DNA of 53,338 nucleotides from JBCCMB01 sp039026555. Lineage in GTDB: Bacteria; Pseudomonadota; Alphaproteobacteria; Caulobacterales; Hyphomonadaceae. The stretch is from positions 1-53,338 of the forward strand of contig JBCCMB010000006.1 in NCBI GenBank assembly GCA_039026555.1. The letters are read 5' to 3'. Below, in pieces: positions 16,612 through 24,993 of the stretch. Both the position numbers and the translations under genes were made by a program. The notes below the pieces were generated by a model, which was given only the letters and a program-made list of their open reading frames with translations, did no database searches and was not told the origin of the DNA. The first letter of the stretch is position 1. Each line of letters begins with the position of its first letter.

Positions 16612-18011
16612 AGCCGGCTTAGCGTCCCCGTCACCGCCGCTTTGGCGGCCATGGCGGGACTGACCAAATGGGTACGGCCGCCGCGACCTTGCCGGCCTTC
16701 AAAATTCCGGTTGGATGTGGAGGCGCAACGTTCGCCCGGCGCCAAAATGTCTGGGTTCATGCCGAGACACATGGAACAGCCCGGTTCGCGCCATTCAAAC
16801 CCAGCGGATTTGAAAACCTCGTCCAAGCCTTCTTCCTCCGCCTGCGCACGAACCAGCCCGGAGCCTGGCACAACCATAGCGCGGACATGCGACGCGACTT
16901 GCGCGCCCTGTGCAATACTGGCGGCGGCGCGTAGATCTTCGATACGCGAATTGGTGCAAGACCCGATAAACACACGGTCGACCGACACGCCTTCCAGTTT
17001 TTGTCCCGGTTCCAAGCCCATGTAATCAAGCGCGCGCTCAGCGGCGGCGCGCTTAACCGGATCGCCAATCTCAGAGGGCACAGGCGTCGCCCCGGAAATC
17101 GGAACGGCCTGTTCCGGCGATGTGCCCCAGGTGAGCGTCGGCTCGACATCAGCGCCGTTGATCTCGACTATCTCATCCCAATGCGCGTCTTCATCTGAAT
17201 AAAGCGATCGCCAATGCGTTTCCGCGATATTCCAGGCTGCGCCTTTCGGGGCGGAGGGCCGGCCTTTGACGTAGGCGAAGGTCTTGTCATCCGGCGCAAC
17301 GAGACCTGCGCGCGCGCCGCCCTCAATCGACAAATTGCAGAGCGTCATACGCCCTTCCATCGACAAGGCCCTTACGGCCGATCCCATGAACTCGATCACG
17401 TGGCCCGTGCCGCCCGCCGTGCCGATCACCGAGATGATGTGCAGCGCCAAATCCTTCGCCGTCACGCCGTCCGGCAAAACGCCCGACACCCGGACAGCCA
17501 TGTTCTTCATCTTCCGCGCGCGCAGCGTTTGAGTGGCCAGTACGTGCTCCACTTCGGATGTTCCGATGCCGTGCGCCAGCGCGCCGAAAGCGCCGTGCGT
17601 AGAGGTGTGGCTGTCGCCGCAAACAATGGTGAGCCCTGGCTGCGTCCTCCCCTGCTCCGGCCCGACGACATGGACGATGCCGTTGCGCACATCGCCCATT
17701 GGAAAATACTCAATCCCATGCTCGGCGACGTTCTGCGTTAGGGTCTGCAATTGCAAGCGCGCGTCTGGATCTTCAACTGCATCGATCCCCGCCGCTTGGT
17801 TCTCCGTCGGCGTGTTATGGTCAGCCACCGCTAGTGTGAGGTCGGTGCGACGAACGCCGCGGCCCGCCGATTTTAGTCCCGCAAACGCCTGCGGCGTGGT
17901 GACCTCATGGATCAGGTGCAAATCGATAAAGATCAGCGCTTCGCCGGTCACGGGATCCTCGCGCACCAAATGCGCGTCCCAAATCTTATCGTACAGCGTT
18001 TGACCGGCCAT
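16608..18011 (-). CDS. leuC: 3-isopropylmalate dehydratase large subunit LeuC
   Basis: A 467-residue aconitase-family enzyme that, with LeuD, isomerises 2-isopropylmalate to 3-isopropylmalate in leucine synthesis. The three cysteines that hold the 4Fe-4S cluster are Cys352 (FIGSCTNSRIEDLR), Cys412 and Cys415 (GCSMCLGMNPD). The N-terminus TLYDKIWDAHLV and the CGDSHTSTHGAFGALAHGIGTSEVEH segment are standard. GAGGAG precedes the ATG. The small subunit leuD is about 23 kb away in this window (41234-41860), with the motility genes between them. Its last four bases overlap the end of the converging repeat-protein gene. Confidence 0.98.
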   Translation of the reverse strand: MAGQTLYDKIWDAHLVREDPVTGEALIFIDLHLIHEVTTPQAFAGLKSAGRGVRRTDLTLAVADHNTPTENQAAGIDAVEDPDARLQLQTLTQNVAEHGIEYFPMGDVRNGIVHVVGPEQGRTQPGLTIVCGDSHTSTHGAFGALAHGIGTSEVEHVLATQTLRARKMKNMAVRVSGVLPDGVTAKDLALHIISVIGTAGGTGHVIEFMGSAVRALSMEGRMTLCNLSIEGGARAGLVAPDDKTFAYVKGRPSAPKGAAWNIAETHWRSLYSDEDAHWDEIVEINGADVEPTLTWGTSPEQAVPISGATPVPSEIGDPVKRAAAERALDYMGLEPGQKLEGVSVDRVFIGSCTNSRIEDLRAAASIAQGAQVASHVRAMVVPGSGLVRAQAEEEGLDEVFKSAGFEWREPGCSMCLGMNPDILAPGERCASTSNRNFEGRQGRGGRTHLVSPAMAAKAAVTGTLSRL

Positions 18012-18177
18012 CAGCGCGGGCGCTCCTCTACATCAACCTTGCGGAGGCCGGAACATGGCCCCGAGCACGTGTGAAGGCAAGTTGCGCCGTTGAACTTGCG
18101 GAGCTTTCCATCGCTCGCTAGTCGAAACGCGATCGAAAAGATCGAGCCGCCCCAGACTGCGCCGAGGAGCCCCAGGC

Positions 18178-19032
18178 ATGTCGTCCATCCCGTCATTTCG
18201 CGATCCGAGATGGAGCGAGTGGGCCGCTCGCGCGCGGCGGAACGGCTCAAGCGGCGAAGACGTTTTCGCAACCATGCGTCGGCGTGGTTTCGGCGTCGGC
18301 TTTGCGCGCGAAGCGGCGTTCGGCAAAGACGCGCCGGATGGCGCAAATTTGACCGCTCTGGACGGGTCAGGCCGCACGCAACGTTATGGCGCGCTCGCCG
18401 CAACGGCGATCACACAAGCTGATACGGCGGGTCTGACGCGCATTCTCACGAAGAAAGCTCAACTTTACCGCTGGGACGGCTTCTTGCCCGAAGACACCTG
18501 CGCCGACATCATCGCCTTATCGGAAACGAGCCTGGCGCGCTCCACCACTGTGGCGGAAAGCAAGATCGACCCGACGCGCACCAGCGAAACCAGCCAAGTG
18601 GGCACGATGGACAATGATCTGGTGAAGCAGGCCGACGCCGCCATCTCAAAAGCGCTGGGCGTCTCTTTGAACTTCTCCGAGCCGATCCAAGCGCAGAAGT
18701 ATAGTCCCGGCCAGGAATACAAAGCGCATTATGATTATTTCTATCCAGGCTCGGCCGATTATGATTCTTATGGCAAGGATATGGGCCAGCGGACCTGGAC
18801 GTTCATGATCTATCTGAATGAAGGCTGCGAAGGCGGCGGTACGAGATTTCGCAAGCTGGACAAAACCTTTCAGCCCAAAACCGGCCGCGCGATCATTTGG
18901 AATAATCTAACCGATACCGGCGATCCCAACCCCTTTACGCTGCATCAAGGCATGAAAGTGCGCGCCGGCGTGAAATACGTCATCACCAAATGGTTTCGCG
19001 ACAAAGGCGATGGAGATGTATTCGCCGTTTAG
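18178..19032 (+). CDS. Prolyl 4-hydroxylase-like 2OG-Fe(II) oxygenase
   Basis: A 284-residue protein whose C-terminal half (about residues 95-275) is a P4Hc-type 2-oxoglutarate/Fe(II) dioxygenase domain. The iron ligands are His184 and Asp186 (AHYDYF) and His256 (TLHQGMKV), and Lys266 should bind 2-oxoglutarate. YLNEGCEGGGTRF and GRAIIWNN are typical strands. Residues 1-90 are a separate, basic region without a recognised domain. GAGGAG lies before the ATG at 18178. It is divergent from leuC. The target (a protein proline or a small molecule) is unknown. Confidence 0.9.
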   Translation: MSSIPSFRDPRWSEWAARARRNGSSGEDVFATMRRRGFGVGFAREAAFGKDAPDGANLTALDGSGRTQRYGALAATAITQADTAGLTRILTKKAQLYRWDGFLPEDTCADIIALSETSLARSTTVAESKIDPTRTSETSQVGTMDNDLVKQADAAISKALGVSLNFSEPIQAQKYSPGQEYKAHYDYFYPGSADYDSYGKDMGQRTWTFMIYLNEGCEGGGTRFRKLDKTFQPKTGRAIIWNNLTDTGDPNPFTLHQGMKVRAGVKYVITKWFRDKGDGDVFAV

Positions 19033-19035
19033 CGC

Positions 19036-19254
19036 CTAGCGCGCGCCCAATTTCATCACCCAGCGCCCGCCTAAAGCAATGAGCGTCCCGACCAAGGCGG
19101 CTGGTACTGTGAGAAAAAACACAGTTCTGAGCGCATCGGCGGCGTTCTCCCACTCCAGATAGACGGTGATCAAAACGATGGCGAGCAGCGTCATGAAACC
19201 CGCCACCAAACCGCCAACGCCCATCAACAAACCGCCGATAATTTTCCAAACCAT
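19036..19254 (-). CDS. Small two-helix membrane protein
   Basis: A 72-residue protein with two hydrophobic segments, about residues 3-30 and 44-65, joined by an acidic loop (EWENAADALR). It has a Gly-rich first helix and a basic end (WVMKLGAR). No family is recognised. It ends three bases from the converging oxygenase gene and lies 81 bases beyond the ABC exporter gene on the opposite side, reading away from it. The clean membrane topology and lack of a better overlapping frame support it as real. Confidence 0.6.
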   Translation of the reverse strand: MVWKIIGGLLMGVGGLVAGFMTLLAIVLITVYLEWENAADALRTVFFLTVPAALVGTLIALGGRWVMKLGAR

Positions 19255-19335
19255 GGAAGCGCTCGCCTATCTGATACTGGGACCAACATACTTAGAGGCT
19301 GCAACTACGCTACTCACATCCGCGTCAGCAGCGCT

Positions 19336-21150
19336 CTAAGCCTCGGCGAATTGTAATTCTGCGAGATGCGCATAAACGCCGCCCTCTCGCATCAAACTGT
19401 CATGATCGCCCTCTTCGGCGACCTGTCCCTCAGACATGACGATAATCCGATCCGCCTTTCGCACGGTCGCCAAGCGATGCGCGATAACGAGGCTGGTGCG
19501 TCCGTGAGCCGCGCGATCTAGCGCTTGCTGCACCAGGCTTTCATTCTCAGCGTCCAATGCGCTGGTCGCCTCATCCAGCAGCATTACCGGTGCGTCCCTG
19601 ACGAGGGCGCGCGCCACGGCGACGCGTTGACGCTCGCCGCCGGACAAGGTGCGTCCGCGACCGCCGATTTCCGCATTCGCGCCGCCCCGCGGTTCCAAAA
19701 AGCGCCAAGCCTCAGCGGCCGTCAGAGCAGCGCGAACTTGGTCGTCGGAGGCGTCCGGATCGCCAAAGCGCACATTTTCAGCCGCCGCACCGGAAAACAG
19801 CGCCGCTTCCTGCGGCACATATCCGAAATGACGACGCCATTCACCCGGGTCGGCATGCGTTGCGTCGACGCCATCGAGAAGAACAGCGCCTGCATCCGGG
19901 TCGTAAAAGCGGAGCAGCAATCGAAATACGGTCGATTTTCCCGCGCCGGACGGGCCGACCAGCGCGACCGTCTCGCCCGGCCTCACCGTCAGATCAAACC
20001 CATCCAACGCCGCGCCAGCCGCCGCGCCAGGATAAGCAAATTTCACATTGTCGAACCGCACATGACCCCTTACGGGACGCGGCAGGGCGACCGGATCAGG
20101 CGGCGCAGCGATGTCTGGCTGTTCCGTCATCACTTCTACAATGCGCTGCATGGCGCCGGCGGTTCGCATCGCCGTTGCGAAGACTTCCGCCAAGACGCTG
20201 AAACCGCTCGCCCCAATGCCTGCGAGCATGACGAATTGCGTCAACTCGCCCGGCGTCATTCGCCCGTCCATCACTTGACGCGCAGCGATCCACAAAACGC
20301 CCGCAACGGAGGAAAATAAGAGCACGATCGCAAGACCGGACAACAAGGTCTGCGCGCCAATCCTGGACAAAGCGGCTTGAAACGCAGCCTCGCATGCGTC
20401 GCGGAAACGCTCCGCGCGCGTCCGCTCCTGTCCATAAGCTTGAACCAGCTCAATCGCGTCCAGCGTCTCGCTCGCCTCCCCCGCCGCGTCCGCAATGCGG
20501 TCCTGCACGGCGGCCGACAAGGAGCGAATGCGTCGCCCAATCGCAAAGAGCGGCAAGATGATCACCGGCAACGCCACGAACAAAAGCGCCGTCAGCTGCC
20601 AATTCACGGCGAACATGATGATGAGCGCGCCAACCATGGACAGGAAATTGCGCGCCGCCATCGAAGCGGAGGAGCCGATAAAGGTTTCAACAAGCGCGAC
20701 ATCAGCCGTCAGGCGCGACACCGCCTCGCCGCTGCGCAATCGGGTGAAAAAGCCAGCGGATAGGCCCGTGAGGTGCGCATAGGTATCAGCGCGAAGATCC
20801 GCCGCGACCCTCTCGCCCAAACGCGAGACATAGTAAAATCGCGCGGCGGACGTCAGGCCCAACGCAATGACCACGGCGACAAACGCTAAAAACCCTTGAT
20901 TGATCGCCGCGCTGTCCGCCGCGGCGAATCCTCGGTCGACCAACCAGCGCGCAGCGATGGACAGGCTGAGATTGAAGCCCACGGAGATAAACAGAAACAG
21001 CACCGCCGGCCATAAAATCGCGGGGCGCCGCGCTACGTATGGCCAGAGCGACAACAGCGGTTTGAGCGATTTCGCGCGCGGCCGCTCCGGCGCGGCGCCC
21101 GCCACGGCTTGGCGACGATCCGCGCCTATATCGGACTGGGCGTCCGTCAT
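19336..21150 (-). CDS. ABC transporter, fused permease/ATPase (exporter type)
   Basis: A 604-residue half-transporter. A basic N-terminus precedes six membrane helices in about residues 35-320, then a nucleotide-binding domain from about residue 360. Walker A GPSGAGKST lies near residue 397, the signature LSGGERQ near 505, Walker B VMLLDEATSALD near 525 and the switch His in VIAHRLATVRKADRI. The layout is that of MsbA-like or multidrug exporters that work as homodimers. The substrate is not evident: there are no adjacent lipid A or resistance genes. It is divergent from rpmE. Confidence 0.95.
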   Translation of the reverse strand: MTDAQSDIGADRRQAVAGAAPERPRAKSLKPLLSLWPYVARRPAILWPAVLFLFISVGFNLSLSIAARWLVDRGFAAADSAAINQGFLAFVAVVIALGLTSAARFYYVSRLGERVAADLRADTYAHLTGLSAGFFTRLRSGEAVSRLTADVALVETFIGSSASMAARNFLSMVGALIIMFAVNWQLTALLFVALPVIILPLFAIGRRIRSLSAAVQDRIADAAGEASETLDAIELVQAYGQERTRAERFRDACEAAFQAALSRIGAQTLLSGLAIVLLFSSVAGVLWIAARQVMDGRMTPGELTQFVMLAGIGASGFSVLAEVFATAMRTAGAMQRIVEVMTEQPDIAAPPDPVALPRPVRGHVRFDNVKFAYPGAAAGAALDGFDLTVRPGETVALVGPSGAGKSTVFRLLLRFYDPDAGAVLLDGVDATHADPGEWRRHFGYVPQEAALFSGAAAENVRFGDPDASDDQVRAALTAAEAWRFLEPRGGANAEIGGRGRTLSGGERQRVAVARALVRDAPVMLLDEATSALDAENESLVQQALDRAAHGRTSLVIAHRLATVRKADRIIVMSEGQVAEEGDHDSLMREGGVYAHLAELQFAEA

Positions 21151-21162
21151 GCAGAAACAACC

Positions 21163-21191
21163 TTGCCATTCGAGCCGCGATCAGCTATCAG
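21163..21191 (+). promoter_or_regulatory. rpmE: Possible rpmE promoter
   Basis: TTGCCA at 21163-21168 and TATCAG at 21186-21191 are 17 bases apart, a spacing that fits a housekeeping -35/-10 pair, and they lie 48 bases ahead of the rpmE start. The -10 match is only partial. Confidence 0.3.
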
Positions 21192-21239
21192 CCGCGCTTC
21201 GTTTTGTTCCAGAAATTCTTGCCGCGAGACTTGCGACCC

Positions 21240-21464
21240 ATGAAAAGCGACGGACATCCAGACTACCATTTCATCAACGTCGTTATGACGGACGGGTCCA
21301 CCTACCGTACGCGCTCCACATATGGAAGCGAGGGCGACACGCTTCAACTGGACATCGATCCGAAGACCCACCCGGCCTGGACCGGCGGCGCGCAAGTGCT
21401 GCAACGCGGCGGACGCGTGTCTCGCTTCAATGATCGTTTCTCCGGCTTTATGAAGAAAAAATAG
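21240..21464 (+). CDS. rpmE: 50S ribosomal protein bL31
   Basis: A 74-residue bL31. The start is placed at 21240 (MKSDGHPDYHFINVVMTDG), which matches the family; an upstream in-frame start at 21204 would add 12 unrelated residues. The conserved core (DGSTYRTRSTYG, LDIDPKTHPAWTG, GRVSRFNDRFSGF) is present. There is no cysteine in the protein, so this is the zinc-free form. A strong terminator follows at 21504-21535. A second, zinc-binding paralogue would be elsewhere if present. Confidence 0.96.
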   Translation: MKSDGHPDYHFINVVMTDGSTYRTRSTYGSEGDTLQLDIDPKTHPAWTGGAQVLQRGGRVSRFNDRFSGFMKKK

Positions 21465-21503
21465 GGCTTTACGCCCCGTGTCGCATCAGCGAACGCCGAA
21501 ACG

Positions 21504-21535
21504 AGGCCCGCGGGATAAACCGACGGGCCTTTTTC
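21504..21535 (+). terminator. Rho-independent terminator of rpmE
   Basis: AGGCCCG at 21504-21510 pairs with CGGGCCT at 21524-21530 across a 13-base loop, directly followed by a T-run ending at 21535. Confidence 0.85.
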
Positions 21536-21560
21536 ATGTCTAGATCATACGCGTGGCGCG

Positions 21561-22016
21561 TCAGTCCGCACGATGCAATTGCGACAGCATGTCCAGGATT
21601 TGATGCTCGCCGTCATCCTCCGGCGCAGCGTGCAAAAAGAGACGCATGGGGGCGATGTGCGCGCGGATCGCCTTGCGATGCGCGGAGGGCGATTTCGGCG
21701 ACATCCGCAACAAATTGAGAAGACCGTCGGTCAATCGCAGCAACCCATCCAGTCCATAGGCGTCGGCGATAGAAAAGAGATCATTCGCAATCGCCCGCAT
21801 TTCAGTCTGCGTCTCAATGTTTTGAGCAAGCGGCATGGAAGCCGCCAAGTTTTCAAGCGTTTGGATCGAGCGATCGGCGCGTTTGAGAAGCGCCGCCTTG
21901 GCCGCGTCGACCTTTATGCCAGCGCTCTCGATCAAAGCGGCGCTGGGCTTTCCCGGGCGCGTTTGCATCTTTTGGCGCAGCCGATTGCGCACTTTGAACA
22001 CGCGAGCATCGGTCAT
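21561..22016 (-). CDS. cheE: CheE-position protein, last gene of the che operon
   Basis: A 151-residue, mostly helical protein with no catalytic motif that I recognise. It starts basic (VFKVRNRLRQKMQTRPGKPS) and then has four or five amphipathic helices, including LLRLTDGLLNLLRM. Its start overlaps the stop of the third receiver gene by four bases (ATGA), so it is part of the che operon and its final gene. The symbol is given because the order cheD, cheU, receiver, cheE matches what I recall of the Caulobacter major che cluster. A phosphotransfer-like helical bundle is possible, but no His in an HPt setting is evident. Confidence 0.6.
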   Translation of the reverse strand: MTDARVFKVRNRLRQKMQTRPGKPSAALIESAGIKVDAAKAALLKRADRSIQTLENLAASMPLAQNIETQTEMRAIANDLFSIADAYGLDGLLRLTDGLLNLLRMSPKSPSAHRKAIRAHIAPMRLFLHAAPEDDGEHQILDMLSQLHRAD

Positions 22017-22588
22017 AACGTCACTTTCTGAGGTTTTACGAGAGCGTCAATTTCGGTTTGAGCGAGATTGTCGCCCACTTGCTCGCCGAGTTCGTCGGTC
22101 TTGTCGTCGGCGCGGCGTCCAGAGCTTCCCGGCGGCGGGCCTTCATTTTTGAAGCGCCGGTCTGGGCCGACATAATCATCGCTCACGACGAATTCGCGGT
22201 CGCCGCGAACCACCCGTTTGATATGGCTCATCACCGTTTCCGGCGACAAAGGCCGACCAATCACGCAATGCGCGCCGGCGTCGCGCAATCTCAACACCTC
22301 GCTCCGGCTCGCGCGGCCTGAAGGTACGATAATTGCGGCGTGAGCGTTCCCTGTCGTCGCATCGCGGCGCAACCAACGGATGAATTCGACGCCTCGATCC
22401 TCGGCTAGTTCATTGTCGACAATGAAAAGATCAAACTGCCTCTCGCGCGCCGCCGTCATAGCGTCTTCAGATCGGCTGGTTTTGTGCAGTCGCCGCGCGC
22501 CGAAACCCAGCAGGATTTGCCCGAGAATCTCCATACGGCTTGGACTGTCGTCCAATATGAGAACGTCGACTTTTGAAAAATCGCTCAT
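22013..22588 (-). CDS. Divergent CheY-like receiver with YVGPDRR tail
   Basis: A 191-residue response regulator without an output domain that I recognise. The receiver spans about residues 6-125: acidic pocket Asp13/Asp14, phospho-acceptor Asp58 (IVDNELAEDRG), Ser90 at the Thr/Ser site. The lysine that receivers normally have before the last proline is Arg112 (IGRPLS), so signalling chemistry may be altered. After the receiver comes YVGPDRRF at residues 139-146, a motif found after receivers in other alphaproteobacterial proteins, and a disordered, charged tail. By position it corresponds to Caulobacter CheYIII. It overlaps cheE by four bases and starts 27 bases after the cheU-position gene. 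Confidence 0.8.
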   Translation of the reverse strand: MSDFSKVDVLILDDSPSRMEILGQILLGFGARRLHKTSRSEDAMTAARERQFDLFIVDNELAEDRGVEFIRWLRRDATTGNAHAAIIVPSGRASRSEVLRLRDAGAHCVIGRPLSPETVMSHIKRVVRGDREFVVSDDYVGPDRRFKNEGPPPGSSGRRADDKTDELGEQVGDNLAQTEIDALVKPQKVTL

Positions 22589-22615
22589 GGCCGCGCCCTC
22601 AAACTGAGCGCCGAG

Positions 22616-23047
22616 CTACAAATACTCGCAATCATCATCCGCCTCCTCCGAGAGGAATGACGGCGCATTGCGACCCGCCATGTGAAACGCCAACCTTTGC
22701 TTGACGTCGGCCAATTTGATCTGAGCCAATGCGCACTCAAGCTCAGCCGGTCCAATAGGTCCCTCGGCGCGGCTGAGATGATCGAGAAAGGCGTGGACCG
22801 CCGCGACACGCTGGGCGAGCAAATCAAACTCTTGCAATTCTTGTAGACCTTCAGCGCCGCCAATGCGGATCACGATATCGGCGACGGCGCGTTCCAATAC
22901 GCCCAGCCTTAGCTGCATGTCCGTCAATTCGAAGGCCGCCGCCGCCGCGATCGAAGAAAACGTCGGCGTTTGCAAATCAGCGATCGTCTCTGCGTCACAC
23001 GCGCAAGGCGCGGCGGCGGCTTGATTAGAACAGTTCGACACGGCCAT
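22616..23047 (-). CDS. cheU: CheU-position protein of the che operon
   Basis: A 143-residue helical protein with no recognised domain. An Ala-rich N-terminus with three cysteines precedes helices such as FELTDMQLRLGVLERAVADI and LQELQEFDLLAQRVAAVHAFLDHLS; the end is acidic (EEADDDCEYL). The chosen start overlaps cheD by 23 bases; the in-frame GTG at codon 3 or ATG at codon 43 are alternatives. Its place between cheD and the third receiver fits Caulobacter cheU, the reason for the symbol. Function is not known to me. Confidence 0.6.
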   Translation of the reverse strand: MAVSNCSNQAAAAPCACDAETIADLQTPTFSSIAAAAAFELTDMQLRLGVLERAVADIVIRIGGAEGLQELQEFDLLAQRVAAVHAFLDHLSRAEGPIGPAELECALAQIKLADVKQRLAFHMAGRNAPSFLSEEADDDCEYL

Positions 23048-23570
23048 CCCCCATTTGCGAGGCGGAGCTGCTCATCGTCGCGGGCGTTGCGATGTCTTCC
23101 AGCGGCAATAATCTCTGCTGCGCTTTGCCTCGGACCGGCCAGAACCGAATGCGGCGCGCCTGATGTCCGCCAAGACTGCGGCTGACGCAGGCGATCTGCT
23201 CGGCTTCAAGAAATTGTCCGATAAACGCGATATTGGCCGCGCCGATATCGTTGAGACCTGAGACCAGATGCGCGCCGCCGAAGAGTTTCGCTTCAAGCTT
23301 TTGTCGCCGCGCGCCGCTGCGCAAAAGCTCATTAATCAGCAATTCCATCGCGTTGACGCCGTAGCGAAGCTGATCGTGCGCCGAGGACGCATCGCCATCG
23401 GGCAGCATAAAGTGATTCATGCCGCCCACCCCCGCTTCCGGATCGCATAAACAAGCTGCGATACACGACCCCAAAACGGTGCTGACCACCGTCTTCGGGT
23501 CAGTCGTCGCGTGATATTCGCCAAGCACAATCGAGACGACGCGTTTCTCTCTCTCCAACACATCCGTCAC
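23025..23570 (-). CDS. cheD: Chemoreceptor glutamine deamidase CheD
   Basis: A 181-residue deamidase that converts receptor glutamines to glutamates and takes part in adaptation. The catalytic Cys36 (TVLGSCIAACLCDPEAGVGG) and His53 (MNHFMLP) are present, and KLFGGAHL and NIAFIGQFLEAE are family segments. The C-terminal 40 residues are a less conserved tail ending GDGRVELF. The start overlaps the second cheY stop by four bases. Confidence 0.95.
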   Translation of the reverse strand: MTDVLEREKRVVSIVLGEYHATTDPKTVVSTVLGSCIAACLCDPEAGVGGMNHFMLPDGDASSAHDQLRYGVNAMELLINELLRSGARRQKLEAKLFGGAHLVSGLNDIGAANIAFIGQFLEAEQIACVSRSLGGHQARRIRFWPVRGKAQQRLLPLEDIATPATMSSSASQMGDGRVELF

Positions 23571-23956
23571 GCCAAAACCCCAAACACATCTTCGATCTTG
23601 GATTTCAGCGTTGCGGTGGAGAAAGGTTTGACCAGGTAGTTATTGACCCCGAACTGCACCGCGCGTTTGACCAATTCCTGATCCGATCGTCCCGTCAGCA
23701 GGAACACGGCGGTGTTTCTAATCGCCTTATGGGAGCGAACGCCTTTAAGCACCGACAAACCGTCCAGATGCGGCATGTTGTAGTCTGTCAGCACCAGATG
23801 GGGCCGGGTCGCGATGATCGTCTCCAACCCCGCCATCCCGTCCGCCGCCGTTTCGATCTGGCGAAAGCCGAGCTCGCGCAGGCTGTTCTGAATCAACGTC
23901 CGCATGCTCAATTGATCGTCGATCACAAGTACGCGCATATCCGTCGGCGACGCCAT
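23567..23956 (-). CDS. cheY: CheY-family single-domain receiver (second in operon)
   Basis: A 129-residue stand-alone receiver. All key residues are intact: Asp13 and Asp14, phospho-acceptor Asp58 (LTDYNMPHLDG), Thr88 and Lys110 (LVKPF). It is a good candidate for a FliM-binding CheY or for a phosphate sink. The start shares one base with the cheB stop (TAATG). The position corresponds to Caulobacter CheYII. Confidence 0.95.
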   Translation of the reverse strand: MASPTDMRVLVIDDQLSMRTLIQNSLRELGFRQIETAADGMAGLETIIATRPHLVLTDYNMPHLDGLSVLKGVRSHKAIRNTAVFLLTGRSDQELVKRAVQFGVNNYLVKPFSTATLKSKIEDVFGVLA

Positions 23957-24993
23957 TAGACACTCTCCTTCGTCGCCGCAGCGGCCGCTAAAACCAGCGG
24001 CGCCAGTCTTTCTAAGGGGGCTTCTTTAACCGCCGCGTTAAGCGCCATGGCCGCTCGGGGCATGCCGTAAACCGTGCAGCTAACCTCATCCTGCACGAGC
24101 GTGTAGGCGCCGGCGTCGCGCATCGCCTTCAAGCCGGCGGCGCCGTCGCGCCCCATGCCGGTGAGCAAAACGCCGATCGCGGAGCCGCCGGACACCCGAG
24201 CGATCGAACCGAACAAAGCATCGACGGACGGACGATGACCTTCGATGAGGTCGCCCCGCGCAAGCCGGCAGACCCTTTCAACGCGTCCTGAAACTTCCAA
24301 ATGATCGGCGCCGCCGGGGGCCATGTAAACGCGCCCTGACCGGAGAGGCGCCCCGTCGGCGGCGATCTCAACACGCGCCCGACACGAAGCGTTCAACCTG
24401 TCTGCAAACTGCGGCAAAAAACTCTCCGGCATGTGCTGTACAATCAGCGTGGCCGGACAGTTTTCGGGATAATCGCCGAGAAAGGTCTGCAACGCTTCCA
24501 CGCCGCCCGTGGAGGCGCCGATCGCGACAAGCTTTCCGTTTGGCGAGAACGTTTGGTCTGGGCTGACAGGCGCGTGCACCGCTCGAACTTCTCGCGCTCG
24601 AACATTTGCTTTAGCTGCTTGTTTTACCCGCTGCGCCAATTCGTGGAAAAGATCGCCCCGGGACAAGTCGGTGGGTTTCCCGACGCAATCGACGGCGCCT
24701 AACTCCAACGCTTGCAACGCCGCATCGGCCCCGCGATGGGTGAGCGTCGACACCATCACCACCGGCAGCGGATGCAACCGCATAAGCTTTTCAAGAAACA
24801 CGATACCGTTCATGCGCGGCATTTCGACATCAAGCGTGAGGACGTCGGGCTTTAAGGATTTGATCGCTTCGCGCGCTTCGTAAGGATCGCTCGCGCCGCC
24901 GACGATTTCGATCTCCGGGTCGCGACTTAGCGCATTGCGTAACAAGCCGCGCATGGTGGGGGAATCGTCGACAATAAGAACACGCACGCTCAT
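23956..24993 (-). CDS. cheB: Protein-glutamate methylesterase CheB
   Basis: A 345-residue CheB. The receiver domain has Asp55 as acceptor (LTLDVEMPRMNG) and Lys106 (VGKPTD). The methylesterase domain starts near residue 150 and has the triad Ser161 (IGASTGGVEAL), His187 (VQHMPE) and Asp283 (TGMGRDGAAGLKAM). It removes methyl groups from receptors and is activated by CheA. It overlaps cheR by four bases (ATGA). The C-terminus is a short Ala-rich tail. Confidence 0.98.
   Translation of the reverse strand: MSVRVLIVDDSPTMRGLLRNALSRDPEIEIVGGASDPYEAREAIKSLKPDVLTLDVEMPRMNGIVFLEKLMRLHPLPVVMVSTLTHRGADAALQALELGAVDCVGKPTDLSRGDLFHELAQRVKQAAKANVRAREVRAVHAPVSPDQTFSPNGKLVAIGASTGGVEALQTFLGDYPENCPATLIVQHMPESFLPQFADRLNASCRARVEIAADGAPLRSGRVYMAPGGADHLEVSGRVERVCRLARGDLIEGHRPSVDALFGSIARVSGGSAIGVLLTGMGRDGAAGLKAMRDAGAYTLVQDEVSCTVYGMPRAAMALNAAVKEAPLERLAPLVLAAAAATKESV

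Noticed and set aside
17214..17741. A 175-codon plus frame opposite leuC
   Set aside because: The LeuC iron-sulfur motifs on the minus strand settle the reading.
18011..18403. A 130-codon minus frame ahead of leuC
   Set aside because: Very Arg-rich and overlaps the N-terminus of the oxygenase gene, which has a good ribosome site.
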